DNA of 64,000 bases, from the NCBI GenBank assembly GCA_045807745.1, contig JBJMGT010000015.1:496001-560000 (forward strand), in the 5' to 3' direction. This document shows, piece by piece, positions 50,937 to 59,797 of this stretch; within the stretch, counting starts at the first letter, position 1, and every line of letters begins with the position of its first letter. The notes under the pieces were generated by a model, which worked only from the letters and a program-made list of their open reading frames with translations, did not search any database and was not told the DNA's origin. A program made the position numbers and the translations under genes. Origin of the DNA: QHXQ01 sp045807745. GTDB taxonomy: Bacteria; Acidobacteriota; Blastocatellia; Pyrinomonadales; Pyrinomonadaceae.

Positions 50937-53900
50937 TTACGCACTCGCGCGCATGGCGTAGCGGCCCAACTTCAATTGCAGCCCGCGGCGGGTGACGCCG
51001 AGATCACGCGCGGCGCGCGAGATGTTGCCGCCGTGTTTGCGCAGCGCTACGGCGATCATTTGGCGTTCGAGTTCTTCGACCGCTTCGGGCAGATTCAGAT
51101 CGTCGGGGATACCGCTGCCAAAGACGCCGTAGGCCGCGCTGCCATCGGAGTGCGGCGCAGACGTGCGCTTGAGTTCGGGCGAGAGATGTTCGGGCGTGAT
51201 GATGGTCGCGTCTTCGGCGCGCGCCGCGATCCGTTGAACCTCGTTCAGCAACTGCCTGACGTTGCCGGGCCAATCCGAGACCATCAACAAATCCATCGCC
51301 TCAGGCGAGATGCGTATCTCACCACGCCCGAATTTTTCGGCGTAATGATTGACATAGTAGTTGACGATGGTCGGGATTTCACTCCTGCGTTCTCTGAGCG
51401 GCGGCACGCGCAGGCGAATCACATTGAGCCGGTAGTACAAATCTTCTCTAAAGCGTCCGTCCTTGACCATCTCTTCCAAGTCTGTGTTCGTCGCCGCGAT
51501 GATCCGCACGTCCACTTTGATGGGCCGCTGTTCACCTAAAGGTTGAATCTCGCCCTCTTGCAAGAAGCGGAGCAACTTCGGCTGAATGTCCAAAGGAAGA
51601 TCGCCGATCTCGTCGAGGAAGAGCGTGCCGCCAACCGCCGCGCGAATTACGCCCGGCGAATCAGAGACCGCGCCGGTGAACGCGCCGCGCCGGTAGCCAA
51701 ACAAGTAAGCGTCACTCAACTCCTTCGGCACGGCCGTGCAGTTGAAGGGCACGAAGACTTTGGTGCGGCGCGACGAGAGTGCATGGATGGCGCGGGCGAC
51801 TAACTCTTTACCTGTTCCGCTCTCGCCTGTGACGAGGACGGTGACATCCGATGATCTGATCTTGTGGACTTCTTCGACCAGCTTCGTCATCGCCGGGCTT
51901 GTATGAATAAAGCCGGGCATGACGCTCTGCGTCCCGTCCTTGACCTGTTCCTGTCCGTCGCGCCCCGCCTGCTCTTTGTCGCGGAAGGCGCACACGTCCA
52001 AGCCGAGTTCGACGACGCGCAGCAGCGGCTCAATCGAGACACCGCCCGGTAGCGTCGCCTGCTCGCGCGGCGCGACAACCAGCGTCACCGGCGCGGCCTG
52101 CGTCGTGTGCAATACGAGGATCGCAGCATCGTGTTGTGCGGCGAAGCGTTCCCGCTCGCGCTCGCCCTCGGCGCGGCTCAACTTCTCCGCTAGATGCGCG
52201 CCCTCAGCCTGTGTCCAACCATGCGCGACCACGACGCGCGGGTGTTCGTCTTCACCGGCCTCCGAGATCAAAATCTGCCGCGCGCTCGTCTCCTGATAAA
52301 GCACGGCGGCCAGTTCGCGCAGCAACAACTCGCGCGAAGTGACTGCATCGGTCAGGCGCGACAGGATGAGGTGCATGAGCGGCGAAGCCTCGCGCCGCTG
52401 TTCGGGCGCAGACGGATCAAGCGCCGCGAGTGCTTCATCTGTGCGGGCCACATCAAGATGCGCGCCAAGCGCACGAAAAGTTTCTGCCGCCTCGGTCAGA
52501 CACTCAGCCGCGCGCTCCGGCTGCACGCCCGTGTACGCAAGCCCAAGCTCATAACGGGCCAGTGCGCTCCGATAACGGTCGCCAAGCGTTTCGTAGATCG
52601 AGACGCTCCGCCCGAAGTGCTGCGTCGCGCGCACGGCGTCGTCCTCAGCGAGCGCGAGCAGTCCGCGCAGACGCTGTTCGTCGCCGGCGACGGCCAGATC
52701 GGCGTGCGCCAGTTCGCCCGTCTCCTCTTCAAGCAGATGCAACTGCGCGGCGCACTCGCTCGTGTCGCCGCGGCGTAAGAAAGATTCGGCGATCACGAGC
52801 CGCGAATCCAAGACCGCCTGTCGATCACCTATGTCCTCGGCGAGCGTCAGTGCGCGCCGCCCACAGTCGAGCGCGCGGGCCGGATCGTTCATCGCCAGAT
52901 AGCAACGACCGAGTGTGCGCAAGGGTTGGCCTGCGTACCACTTGTTCGGATTTTCGTGCGCGAGTGTGACGGCGCGCTCAAGATAATCGTGCGCTTCCGC
53001 CAACTCGCCGCGCAACATGAGCAACTCGCCGAGCGAGTCGAGGATGAGCGGCACTTTCCGGCCGCGCTCGTCGATCTCGGTTGCAAGTTTCAGCGCGCGC
53101 TCCAGCGCCACTTGCGCGCGCGGCCAATCGCCCATGAGCGTGAGGTGGACGCCGAGATTGTTGTAGCCGTCGGCGGCGTTCGCCTTGTGCTCCGTGCGCT
53201 CGTAGTAGCTGATCGCCTGCTCCAGATAGCTGATGCCTTCGTGCGGGCGTTTGAGGAAGATGCACGCGCCGGCCATGTTCGTGTAAATCTTGCCGAGCAG
53301 ATAAGGCGCGGGATGATCGCCGACGAGTTTCAGAGACTGTTGCAGATGTTCGAGCGCCAACTCGTAATTGCCTTCAAACAGCTCCGCGAGGCCCGTGCCG
53401 AAATAGGCTTCGGCCATGCCGCGCCAGTCGCCCGTGCCGCGAAAATGTTCGAGTGCCTTCTGCGCGTGATCGCGTGCGATGGTGTATTCGTTGATGCTGC
53501 GATAGACGCGCGCGAGCGCGACGTAGGCCGTGCCGAGTTGCGCGTCGGTGCTCTTCTCCGTCGCCTCGCGCAAGGTCGTGTTCAAGAGCGCGATGGCTTT
53601 CGGATGATCGCCCGCATAGTTATAGGCGAGACCGATCTGCACGCCGAGACAGGCGGCGGTGTCTGCGTCCAGCTTCGCACGCTCCTCCGGCGCTTCGTAC
53701 ATACGCACGGCGTCGAGCGATTCCGTGTAGCGCCCCTGCATCTCAAGCGCACTCGACAGCACGCAGCGCGCCTGTGCCTGCACCGATTGATCGCCCCGCG
53801 TCGCGCGCATGATCGCCGCGACGCGCTTGATCACTTCGGACGACTGTCCTTGATCGAGCAGCACGCGCACCTCTTCCAAGTCGCGTGCGAGCGCCGCGCG

Positions 53901-54041
53901 CTGTGCCTGTACGCGCGCGCGGGGCCCCCTTGCATCAGCTAGATGCACGACACCCGGCTCAGTCTTTTCCTGTCCCGCTTCTGTGCGAGTTGTCGGCGGC
54001 TGCTTGTTCATTGGATCGTGCTCAATATAGTTGCCAAGCAT
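50937..54041 (-). CDS. Sigma54-dependent transcriptional activator with N-terminal TPR array
   Basis: 1034 aa. Residues about 60-490 are TPR helices (ALEHFRGTGDWRGMAEAYFGTGLAELFEG; ISYLEQAISYYERTEHKANAADGYNNLG). Residues about 500-680 form an unassigned, possibly GAF-like region. The AAA+ domain (about 705-940) has Walker A in VTGESGTGKELVARAIH, an intact GAFTGA loop for sigma54 contact, and Walker B in GGTLFLDEIGDLP. The end (about 985-1034) is a Fis-type helix-turn-helix (GGNISRAARDLGVTRRGLQLKL). There is no receiver domain, so control is probably through the TPR or middle region. The gene order suggests it may regulate neighbouring genes, but no -24/-12 promoter was confirmed. Confidence 0.93.
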   Translation of the reverse strand: MLGNYIEHDPMNKQPPTTRTEAGQEKTEPGVVHLADARGPRARVQAQRAALARDLEEVRVLLDQGQSSEVIKRVAAIMRATRGDQSVQAQARCVLSSALEMQGRYTESLDAVRMYEAPEERAKLDADTAACLGVQIGLAYNYAGDHPKAIALLNTTLREATEKSTDAQLGTAYVALARVYRSINEYTIARDHAQKALEHFRGTGDWRGMAEAYFGTGLAELFEGNYELALEHLQQSLKLVGDHPAPYLLGKIYTNMAGACIFLKRPHEGISYLEQAISYYERTEHKANAADGYNNLGVHLTLMGDWPRAQVALERALKLATEIDERGRKVPLILDSLGELLMLRGELAEAHDYLERAVTLAHENPNKWYAGQPLRTLGRCYLAMNDPARALDCGRRALTLAEDIGDRQAVLDSRLVIAESFLRRGDTSECAAQLHLLEEETGELAHADLAVAGDEQRLRGLLALAEDDAVRATQHFGRSVSIYETLGDRYRSALARYELGLAYTGVQPERAAECLTEAAETFRALGAHLDVARTDEALAALDPSAPEQRREASPLMHLILSRLTDAVTSRELLLRELAAVLYQETSARQILISEAGEDEHPRVVVAHGWTQAEGAHLAEKLSRAEGERERERFAAQHDAAILVLHTTQAAPVTLVVAPREQATLPGGVSIEPLLRVVELGLDVCAFRDKEQAGRDGQEQVKDGTQSVMPGFIHTSPAMTKLVEEVHKIRSSDVTVLVTGESGTGKELVARAIHALSSRRTKVFVPFNCTAVPKELSDAYLFGYRRGAFTGAVSDSPGVIRAAVGGTLFLDEIGDLPLDIQPKLLRFLQEGEIQPLGEQRPIKVDVRIIAATNTDLEEMVKDGRFREDLYYRLNVIRLRVPPLRERRSEIPTIVNYYVNHYAEKFGRGEIRISPEAMDLLMVSDWPGNVRQLLNEVQRIAARAEDATIITPEHLSPELKRTSAPHSDGSAAYGVFGSGIPDDLNLPEAVEELERQMIAVALRKHGGNISRAARDLGVTRRGLQLKLGRYAMRASA

Positions 54042-54075
54042 ATAAATCTCAAACTCCGGTGCGCGTTATCAGCCT

Positions 54076-54993
54076 TTAATGACGCGCGCGTAGATAGATC
54101 GTGCTGTAGTAGCTGTTCAACTTGAAACCGGCGCGCTCGTAGAAATCCTGCGCCCGCACGTTCTGTTCATTTACCAACAGGCAGACAGACTTTGTCTGTT
54201 GCAGCAACGCGCGGGTCAGTTGCGACAGGCAACGCAGGCCATAACCCTTGCCGCGTTCCGCCGGGTTGACGTGTACACCCTCCAGATAGAACACGTCCGG
54301 CGTCTCCGATACAACGTCGGCTTTAAAGATCAGACGCCCCGCTTCGACCCAGACCCACACGCGGCCGCGTTCGATGCGCCGCGCGATGCGGGCGCGAAAA
54401 CCGACCGGATCGATCTCAAATGGATTCACGCCGCTTTCGCGCAAGGCTAGATCGGCGTGGGCGAGGGCCACCACTTCAAGGTCAGCCGGCGCGGCCGGGC
54501 GCAGTTCAGGCAACTCATCCCAAACACCGACGGGCCAATGTTGTTCGTAGAGCAACTCGCGCCCCGTGTGATGCGGCTCCTGCCCCGCGTCCGCGTAGTG
54601 CCACCAGAAACGTTTGACCCGCGCCTCTTCGCCGATGATGAGGTGCGTCTGCGGGCAGGCCCGCGCCTCCGTGGCAAATGCGGCCAGCGCCGCATCCGTC
54701 CGCGCTTCGATCAAGACCGTGTGCCCAAGCAGTGCGACGCCGACGAGCCGCGTGCGCGTATCACGACAACAGTAAAACGTCCCGCGATTGAGTGAACTGG
54801 CTAGTCCGTTGTCGCGGATGAAGCTCGCCAGCATGACCGTGTGGAGCGGGCGCACACCGAGAAACGCCAGCACTTCACTCTCCTGCCCCGCCGCCAGCGG
54901 CGCTAACTTAACAGCCGTACCGCGCGGGACTGGACGCTGCGCCCTGAGCTTGGGCGCAGCGACGACGAGCGGTTGGATGGGTGGCGGAGGCAT
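54076..54993 (-). CDS. GNAT family N-acetyltransferase with extra N-terminal domain
   Basis: 305 aa. The C-terminal part (about 165-300) is a GNAT domain: FYLEGVHVNPAERGKGYGLRCLSQLTRALL gives the acyl-CoA loop, followed by LLVNEQNVRAQDFYERAGFKL. The N-terminal half (about 35-140: VLAFLGVRPLHTVMLASFIRDNGLAS) is a degenerate second GNAT-like domain seen in some bacterial members. The substrate is unknown. It lies upstream of the sigma54 activator on the same strand, 34 bases away, so the two may be co-transcribed. Confidence 0.82.
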   Translation of the reverse strand: MPPPPIQPLVVAAPKLRAQRPVPRGTAVKLAPLAAGQESEVLAFLGVRPLHTVMLASFIRDNGLASSLNRGTFYCCRDTRTRLVGVALLGHTVLIEARTDAALAAFATEARACPQTHLIIGEEARVKRFWWHYADAGQEPHHTGRELLYEQHWPVGVWDELPELRPAAPADLEVVALAHADLALRESGVNPFEIDPVGFRARIARRIERGRVWVWVEAGRLIFKADVVSETPDVFYLEGVHVNPAERGKGYGLRCLSQLTRALLQQTKSVCLLVNEQNVRAQDFYERAGFKLNSYYSTIYLRARH

Positions 54994-55076
54994 AGCGTTA
55001 ACATCGGACGTAGCAAGCCGTAATGTTTATGACTTCGGCGTGGACGGAGGGTGCAGGCAAGCCACCGGTCAAGACA

Positions 55077-57185
55077 TCAGTAGCCGACGTGGTCAGTTCC
55101 GTTATCTGTGACGACGGGCATGGCGGCAGTCAGTTCGCCGCCCACTTCCGTCGCTAAGGCGCGCGCGATGGCGTCGCTGATGAGTACGCCGTCGCTAATG
55201 AGCACACCGTCGCTGATCAAGACGCCGTCGCTGATGAGCACGCCACTGCCTGAAACCGGTTGCGAGAGGTCGCGCCAGCGCAGCAGATCGCTCGTCGTTG
55301 AATAGAGCGCGCCGTTGCCGAGCGGCAACCCGTCGCTGATATAGACGCCGTCGCTGATGAGCACACCATCACTGATATAGACGCCGTCGCTAATCAACAC
55401 ACCGTCGCTGATGTAAACGCCGTCGCTAATCAGCACGCCGGTGTTATAGATGCGCTGATATTCCGTGATCAGATTCCGACCTGTGGCAAAACTGTAGTTC
55501 AACACCAACCCTTGCGCCCACGGGAACGCCTGCCCGGCAATCGTCGTCTGTGGCGCGGGTGCAGCGCCGGTCAACATCGACGTGCCCGTCGGTGTGCTGT
55601 TCGTGAGATCAGTCCGCACCAGTTTGGCCAAACGCACCGCGCCTTCAATATTAATCTCGCCCGCGCCCTGCTCGAACAGGTTGAACCCGGAGAGCGGCTG
55701 CGCCGTGTACATCAAGATCGCTTTGACCATGTTCGGCGTGAGCGAGACGTTAGCCTGCAACAACAACGCGGCCGCGCCCGCGACGACCGGCGCGGCCATC
55801 GACGTGCCGCTCAAGGTCATCATCTCGCGGCTATCATCGTTGCTGACAAAGGCGCGCAGGTTGTAGTTAGTAGCGAGAAAGTTGCTCTCGGCCATTGCAC
55901 CGATCAGCCGGTTGCCCGGTGCGACCAGATCGGGCTTGATCAGGTTGTCGTAATGGCGCACGCCGCGCGCGTCCAGCCAAGAACTGCGCGTCGGCCCGCG
56001 CGAACTGTAAGTGGTCACGCCGTCGTCGTTGCGCGCATCCGTCCCAAAGGTGTTCACTGCGCCGACGGTCAGCGCCGACGGCTCAATGCCCGGCGAGTGT
56101 ATCTGCCCGTAAACCTTATTGCCGTTTGCGTCCTTGCCGTTGTTGCCGGCCGCTGCGACGACGACGATCCCTGCGTCCACGAGTTTCCGCACCGCCTGAC
56201 AGACCGGATCGTTGCGATACGAATCGACGGCCGGCATCCCCAGACTCATGTTCACGACGCGGATGTTATAGCGCGTGCGATTCGTGGGATTGGTGGCACT
56301 AACGGGCCGCGTCGGATCGACCGGGCTGAGAATCCAGTCGAGCGCGTTCAGCACGTTACTGACTGTGCCGACGCCGTGCCCATCGAGCACACGCAGGTTG
56401 ATGAGATTGGCATTCGGTGCGATCCCGATGTAAGCCGCGTCGGCGATGCGTCCGTTGCCAGCGGCGAGCGAGGCGACGTGCGTGCCGTGACCGAACGCAT
56501 CATTCGTCCCTTCATCAGTCGTGCCGGTGTAGCCAGCAAAGTCTTCCTGTGCGACGACCCGATCATCGCTTCTGGTTGTGCGCCCGTCGCGCATGGCGTG
56601 GTGTCGCCGCTTGATGCCTGAATCGAGTATAGCGATGCCGATGCCTGTGCCGTCGAGACCGGGCACGGCTTGATTGCGCACGAGGTCAGCGCCGGTCGTG
56701 GCCGAGACGTGTCCGAGCGTGCGCACCTCGCGGTCGGGCGAGATGAACGAGACCTCTTTGAGCGCGGCGAGTTCGAGGACGACGCTTGCCGGCATCGTCG
56801 CCACCGCGTAATTCAGCGTGCGCATGCTGTAGTTCACGCTCACGTTCGGCCGCTGGTAGATGGCGTTGACGGCCGCACCGGGCTGCTTGTCAAAGCGACA
56901 GACGACGCGCACGGGGCTGCGATTGCGCGCGCTGAGTTGGGCGTAGAGGTCGGGCGAGATTTTGTCCGGGCGGATAACATTCTGCCCCGCATTTTTGGCC
57001 AGCACCGCACCGGGCGGGACAGGCAGGGACTGCCCAATTTTGCGCCCAAGCTGGCGCTTATCATAACCAGTCCCCCACGCATCCTGTGTCTGCGCGCTGA
57101 CGCAGGGTAGGCCCGTGCAGCAGATCACACAGAGCACAAGGCTCGCGACGTACGGTCTGAGATTGTGGAGCTTTAAGCTGAACAT
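55077..57185 (-). CDS. Subtilisin-like S8 serine peptidase with C-terminal ISDG repeats, exported
   Basis: About 702 aa from the ATG at 57185 (MFSLKLHNLRPY), which gives a proper signal peptide (VASLVLCVICCTGLPCVSAQ); the frame extends to 57239. A propeptide-like region (about 60-150) precedes the catalytic domain, whose triad is visible: Asp in GIAILDSGIKRRHHAMRD, His in NDAFGHGTHVASLAAG and Ser in LSGTSMAAPVVAGAAALL. At about residues 582-618 and 647-671 lie two blocks of the six-residue unit V-(L/Y)-I-S-D-G, ten copies in all. The repeats may bind metal or act as a surface spacer; neither is shown. Confidence 0.92.
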   Translation of the reverse strand: MFSLKLHNLRPYVASLVLCVICCTGLPCVSAQTQDAWGTGYDKRQLGRKIGQSLPVPPGAVLAKNAGQNVIRPDKISPDLYAQLSARNRSPVRVVCRFDKQPGAAVNAIYQRPNVSVNYSMRTLNYAVATMPASVVLELAALKEVSFISPDREVRTLGHVSATTGADLVRNQAVPGLDGTGIGIAILDSGIKRRHHAMRDGRTTRSDDRVVAQEDFAGYTGTTDEGTNDAFGHGTHVASLAAGNGRIADAAYIGIAPNANLINLRVLDGHGVGTVSNVLNALDWILSPVDPTRPVSATNPTNRTRYNIRVVNMSLGMPAVDSYRNDPVCQAVRKLVDAGIVVVAAAGNNGKDANGNKVYGQIHSPGIEPSALTVGAVNTFGTDARNDDGVTTYSSRGPTRSSWLDARGVRHYDNLIKPDLVAPGNRLIGAMAESNFLATNYNLRAFVSNDDSREMMTLSGTSMAAPVVAGAAALLLQANVSLTPNMVKAILMYTAQPLSGFNLFEQGAGEINIEGAVRLAKLVRTDLTNSTPTGTSMLTGAAPAPQTTIAGQAFPWAQGLVLNYSFATGRNLITEYQRIYNTGVLISDGVYISDGVLISDGVYISDGVLISDGVYISDGLPLGNGALYSTTSDLLRWRDLSQPVSGSGVLISDGVLISDGVLISDGVLISDAIARALATEVGGELTAAMPVVTDNGTDHVGY
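55171..55246 (-). repeat. 18-base coding repeats, second ISDG block
   Basis: Four nearly identical 18-base units encode VLISDG (the last ending in ISDA). Synonymous differences between units are few, which suggests recent expansion. Confidence 0.85.
55330..55440 (-). repeat. 18-base coding repeats, first ISDG block
   Basis: Six units encode alternating VLISDG and VYISDG. The two-unit (36-base) period is itself regular, so expansion occurred by pairs. Confidence 0.85.
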
Positions 57186-57381
57186 TATGACTTTGCTAAG
57201 TGACTCAAGGACGCCGGTGCGACAAAGCGGCTTGCGCACGCCGGGCAGCTAACACCTGGTGAATGAACTGAATGAACCTGACGTTCTGGCTTTAGAATCT
57301 CTTTGGATGTCAGGCCATTCGAAACGTTGCTACGGTAAAACATCAAACCGCTAGCGACTTCGACAACCCCCATCCGGCTTT

Positions 57382-57429
57382 AATCAATTGCAACATGCAT
57401 GCCAGAATCAATTGCAACATGCATGCCAG
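57382..57429. repeat. Perfect 2 x 24-base tandem repeat
   Basis: Two exact copies of a 24-base unit containing CAATTGCAACATGCATGCC, followed by a partial third. It contains the palindromes CAATTG and GCATGC, so it may bind a regulator. Confidence 0.8.
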
Positions 57430-57912
57430 CAGCAATTCTCAACAACCGGCCTGCACTCAATCCCCACAACCGCACGATGAGCCGCTGAAACACAGCTAAT
57501 TCACCGGTAATACGACGCCTTTTCATCAAGCGCCAGAAATGTGGAGCGCAAAGACAATCAAGCCAGACAGGCCAATCCGGTAATTTCACCTGTAATTTTC
57601 CGCATACCTACTTAGCAGGCGATACCTTCTTCGCACCACACGCTAAACCCCAATGTTTTGGCGACTGAAAATGAGGGTACAACGCCCGCCAAAAGCTTGC
57701 TGCGAACCAAGTATCAATTCTGAAGCAAAGCGCCCGGCCTTTTCCTTGCCCGCCCACACTAAATTTTTACGCGTGGGCCGTGGTCTTTCTGCGTTTTTCG
57801 CGGCCCTCAGGGTTGTGGCATAGCGGTTGAACTAGGTGCAAGCGGGTGGTAGTTGCCGAATGCCGACAACGTTTGAACAACTGCCGTTACAAACAATCGA
57901 GCCGAGGGGGGT

Positions 57913-57948
57913 AAAGAGCGCGTGCGCTTTTTTAGGCACGCGCTCTTT
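57913..57948 (+). promoter_or_regulatory. Hairpin in the leader of the DUF4214 gene
   Basis: A perfect 13-base stem (AAAGAGCGCGTGC / GCACGCGCTCTTT) with a loop containing six T residues, 35 bases before the ATG at 57984. The T run is in the loop, so it is not an ordinary terminator and may be a leader control element. Confidence 0.5.
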
Positions 57949-57983
57949 GTAAAGCAAGAATGAACTTCAGGAGAACATCTGTG

Positions 57984-59729
57984 ATGAAACGCCCGACCAA
58001 CAAACTGCGCGCCTTCAGCCTGCGACTTGCATTGAGCAGCGTCGCCCTGTGCGCAATCTCGCTCGCGCTGACCGCCGGCTCTGCACTCGCCAGCCCATTC
58101 AGCCACGAACACTCGGCTGCGTCAGTCGCTTACATGCTCAGCGATGGTGGGCATGGCAGCCCGACGCCGACACCGTCCCCTTCGCCGACGCCCACCGCTT
58201 CGCCCACACCTTCACCGACTGCTTCGCCCACGCCTACGCCCAGCCCGTCGCCCGCACTCGGAGCGGAGACGCGCGTCGAGATCGATCTGGTCGGCGCGTT
58301 GTTGAACAGCGCAACGCCGCGTGGCGAAGCCGAGTTGAAACGGCGCGCCGACGGCAGTCGCGAGTTCGAGGTCAGTGTGCGGAACGTCAGCTTGCCGACG
58401 GGCACTGTGTTGAATGTGCGCGTGGACGGACATAAGGTCGGCGAGATCGTGTTGACAGCGCTGATAGATGGCAAGCTCGAATTGGATTCGCGCGACAATC
58501 AGGCACTACCGCCCGTTGTCAACGGCACGAACGTCACCGTCACGGATCAGGCGGGCGCGACCATCGTGGCCGGCTCATTCACCTCGACGCTGCCAGCGCC
58601 GGGGCTGACCCCCACGCCCAGCCCCAGCCCCACGCCGCAACCCGGCGCGGACAACATCCTGCGCATTCCGTTGAGCGGCGCGGCCGTTAACGGCGTCATT
58701 CCGAAGGGGCACGCTGAGTTTAGTCAGCGCGCTGACGGCAACCGCGAGTTAGAAGTCGAGGTTGAAGACTTGAATCTGCCCGCGGGCACGATCCTGAACG
58801 TGCTGGTTGATAACGTGCGCGTCGGTCAGATCACTCTGGGCCAGTTCTTAAAAGGCAAGCTGGAGATTGAATCCGAGCGTGGACAGAACGTCCCTGCGAT
58901 CGCAAACGGCACGACGGTCGCCGTGGTCAATAGCGCGGGCGTCACCTTGCTCACAGGCAGCTTCGGCGCAAACGCCAACGCACCCATGCTTGTTAATCCG
59001 TTGGAAGACACGAGCTTCTTCGTGCGGCAGCAGTACATAGACTTTCTGAACCGCGCGCCGGATGTGCCGGGCTTGAACGCTTGGGTCAACGTGCTCAGCC
59101 AGTGCCCGGAGAACGGCTATGGCGAGCACCCGGACTGCGACCGCGTGCAAGTCTCATCCGGCTTCTACCGCTCGCAGGAGTTCCTCGGGCGCGGCTACTT
59201 CCTCTATCGCGCTTACGATGCGGCGCTGGGTCGGCTACCCCGCTACGCGGAGTTCCTGCCTGAGCTTGGACGGATCGGTCAAGCGCGGACGGAGGTCGAG
59301 TTGGAAGCAAACAAGTCTGCTTACCTTGATGACTTTATGCAGCACGCCGAGTTCACGGCTCGCTATGGCGGACTGACCGACGCGACGCATGCCGAAGACT
59401 TTGTGACGCGGCTGGAGCAGACTGCGGGCGTACACTTGGGTAACCACGCGCAGTTGGTGGCCGACATGCATAGCGGCGTCAAGACCGCCGCGCAGACTTT
59501 GCGCGCGTTCCTTGAAAGTCCGGAAGTCAACGAGCACTTCATCTTCCGCGGCTTCGTCACGATGCAGTACTTCGGCTACCTGCGGCGCGACCCCGAACCG
59601 GCCGGCTGGAACGCATGGGTGAATGTCCTGACGAATGGCAACGATGTCGTCCGACCCGGCGACTATCGTACGCTCATCTTCGGGTTCGTCCACTCACAAG
59701 AGTACCGCCACCGGTTCGGTCACCCGTAA
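57984..59729 (+). CDS. Exported protein with twin repeat domain and DUF4214
   Basis: About 581 aa. The start at 57984 (MKRPTNKLRAFS) is supported by AGGAG ten bases upstream; an ATG at 57960 is in frame but lacks a site. The signal peptide ends near LALTAGSALA. A Ser/Thr/Pro linker (about residues 59-92) precedes two homologous domains (about 94-202 and 223-329), each with a pattern (GTVLNVRVDGHKVGEIVL / GTILNVLVDNVRVGQITL) and joined by a second Pro/Thr linker. The C-terminus (about 341-572) is a DUF4214 domain: FVRQQYIDFLNRAPDVPGLNAWV and FRGFVTMQYFGYLRRDPEPAGWNAWV. DUF4214 occurs in surface and secreted proteins; function unknown. Confidence 0.82.
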   Translation: MKRPTNKLRAFSLRLALSSVALCAISLALTAGSALASPFSHEHSAASVAYMLSDGGHGSPTPTPSPSPTPTASPTPSPTASPTPTPSPSPALGAETRVEIDLVGALLNSATPRGEAELKRRADGSREFEVSVRNVSLPTGTVLNVRVDGHKVGEIVLTALIDGKLELDSRDNQALPPVVNGTNVTVTDQAGATIVAGSFTSTLPAPGLTPTPSPSPTPQPGADNILRIPLSGAAVNGVIPKGHAEFSQRADGNRELEVEVEDLNLPAGTILNVLVDNVRVGQITLGQFLKGKLEIESERGQNVPAIANGTTVAVVNSAGVTLLTGSFGANANAPMLVNPLEDTSFFVRQQYIDFLNRAPDVPGLNAWVNVLSQCPENGYGEHPDCDRVQVSSGFYRSQEFLGRGYFLYRAYDAALGRLPRYAEFLPELGRIGQARTEVELEANKSAYLDDFMQHAEFTARYGGLTDATHAEDFVTRLEQTAGVHLGNHAQLVADMHSGVKTAAQTLRAFLESPEVNEHFIFRGFVTMQYFGYLRRDPEPAGWNAWVNVLTNGNDVVRPGDYRTLIFGFVHSQEYRHRFGHP

Positions 59730-59733
59730 TGGA

Positions 59734-59797
59734 AGAGGTCAGAGGTCAGTAAGAACTGATTTCACTAACCTCTGACCTCTAACCTCTGACCTCTGCT
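59734..59797. terminator. Tandem-repeat hairpin between convergent genes
   Basis: Two AGAGGTC units on the left and four complementary GACCTCT / AACCTCT units on the right. It overlaps neither coding region and is well placed to end both transcripts. Confidence 0.6.

Larger units (their letters stand above)
57186..57959. other. Intergenic region between divergent genes
   Basis: About 770 bases without a convincing gene. It holds a perfect tandem duplication of 24 bases (57382-57429) and, near its right end, a strong hairpin (57913-57948). Small ORFs here (for example 57380-57589, minus strand) are made partly of the tandem repeat and are not believed. The rest probably serves as promoter and leader for the two flanking surface-protein genes. 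Confidence 0.5.

Noticed and set aside
55171..55440. CRISPR-like short regular repeats
   Set aside because: The 18-base repeats are contiguous, in frame and encode the ISDG units of the subtilase. There are no spacers.
55512..56621. A 369-aa open frame on the plus strand
   Set aside because: It lies opposite the catalytic domain of the subtilase and is Arg/His-rich shadow sequence.
57380..57589. A 69-aa open frame in the intergenic region
   Set aside because: Its C-terminus is made of the 24-base tandem repeat. It has no ribosome site and no protein-like pattern.
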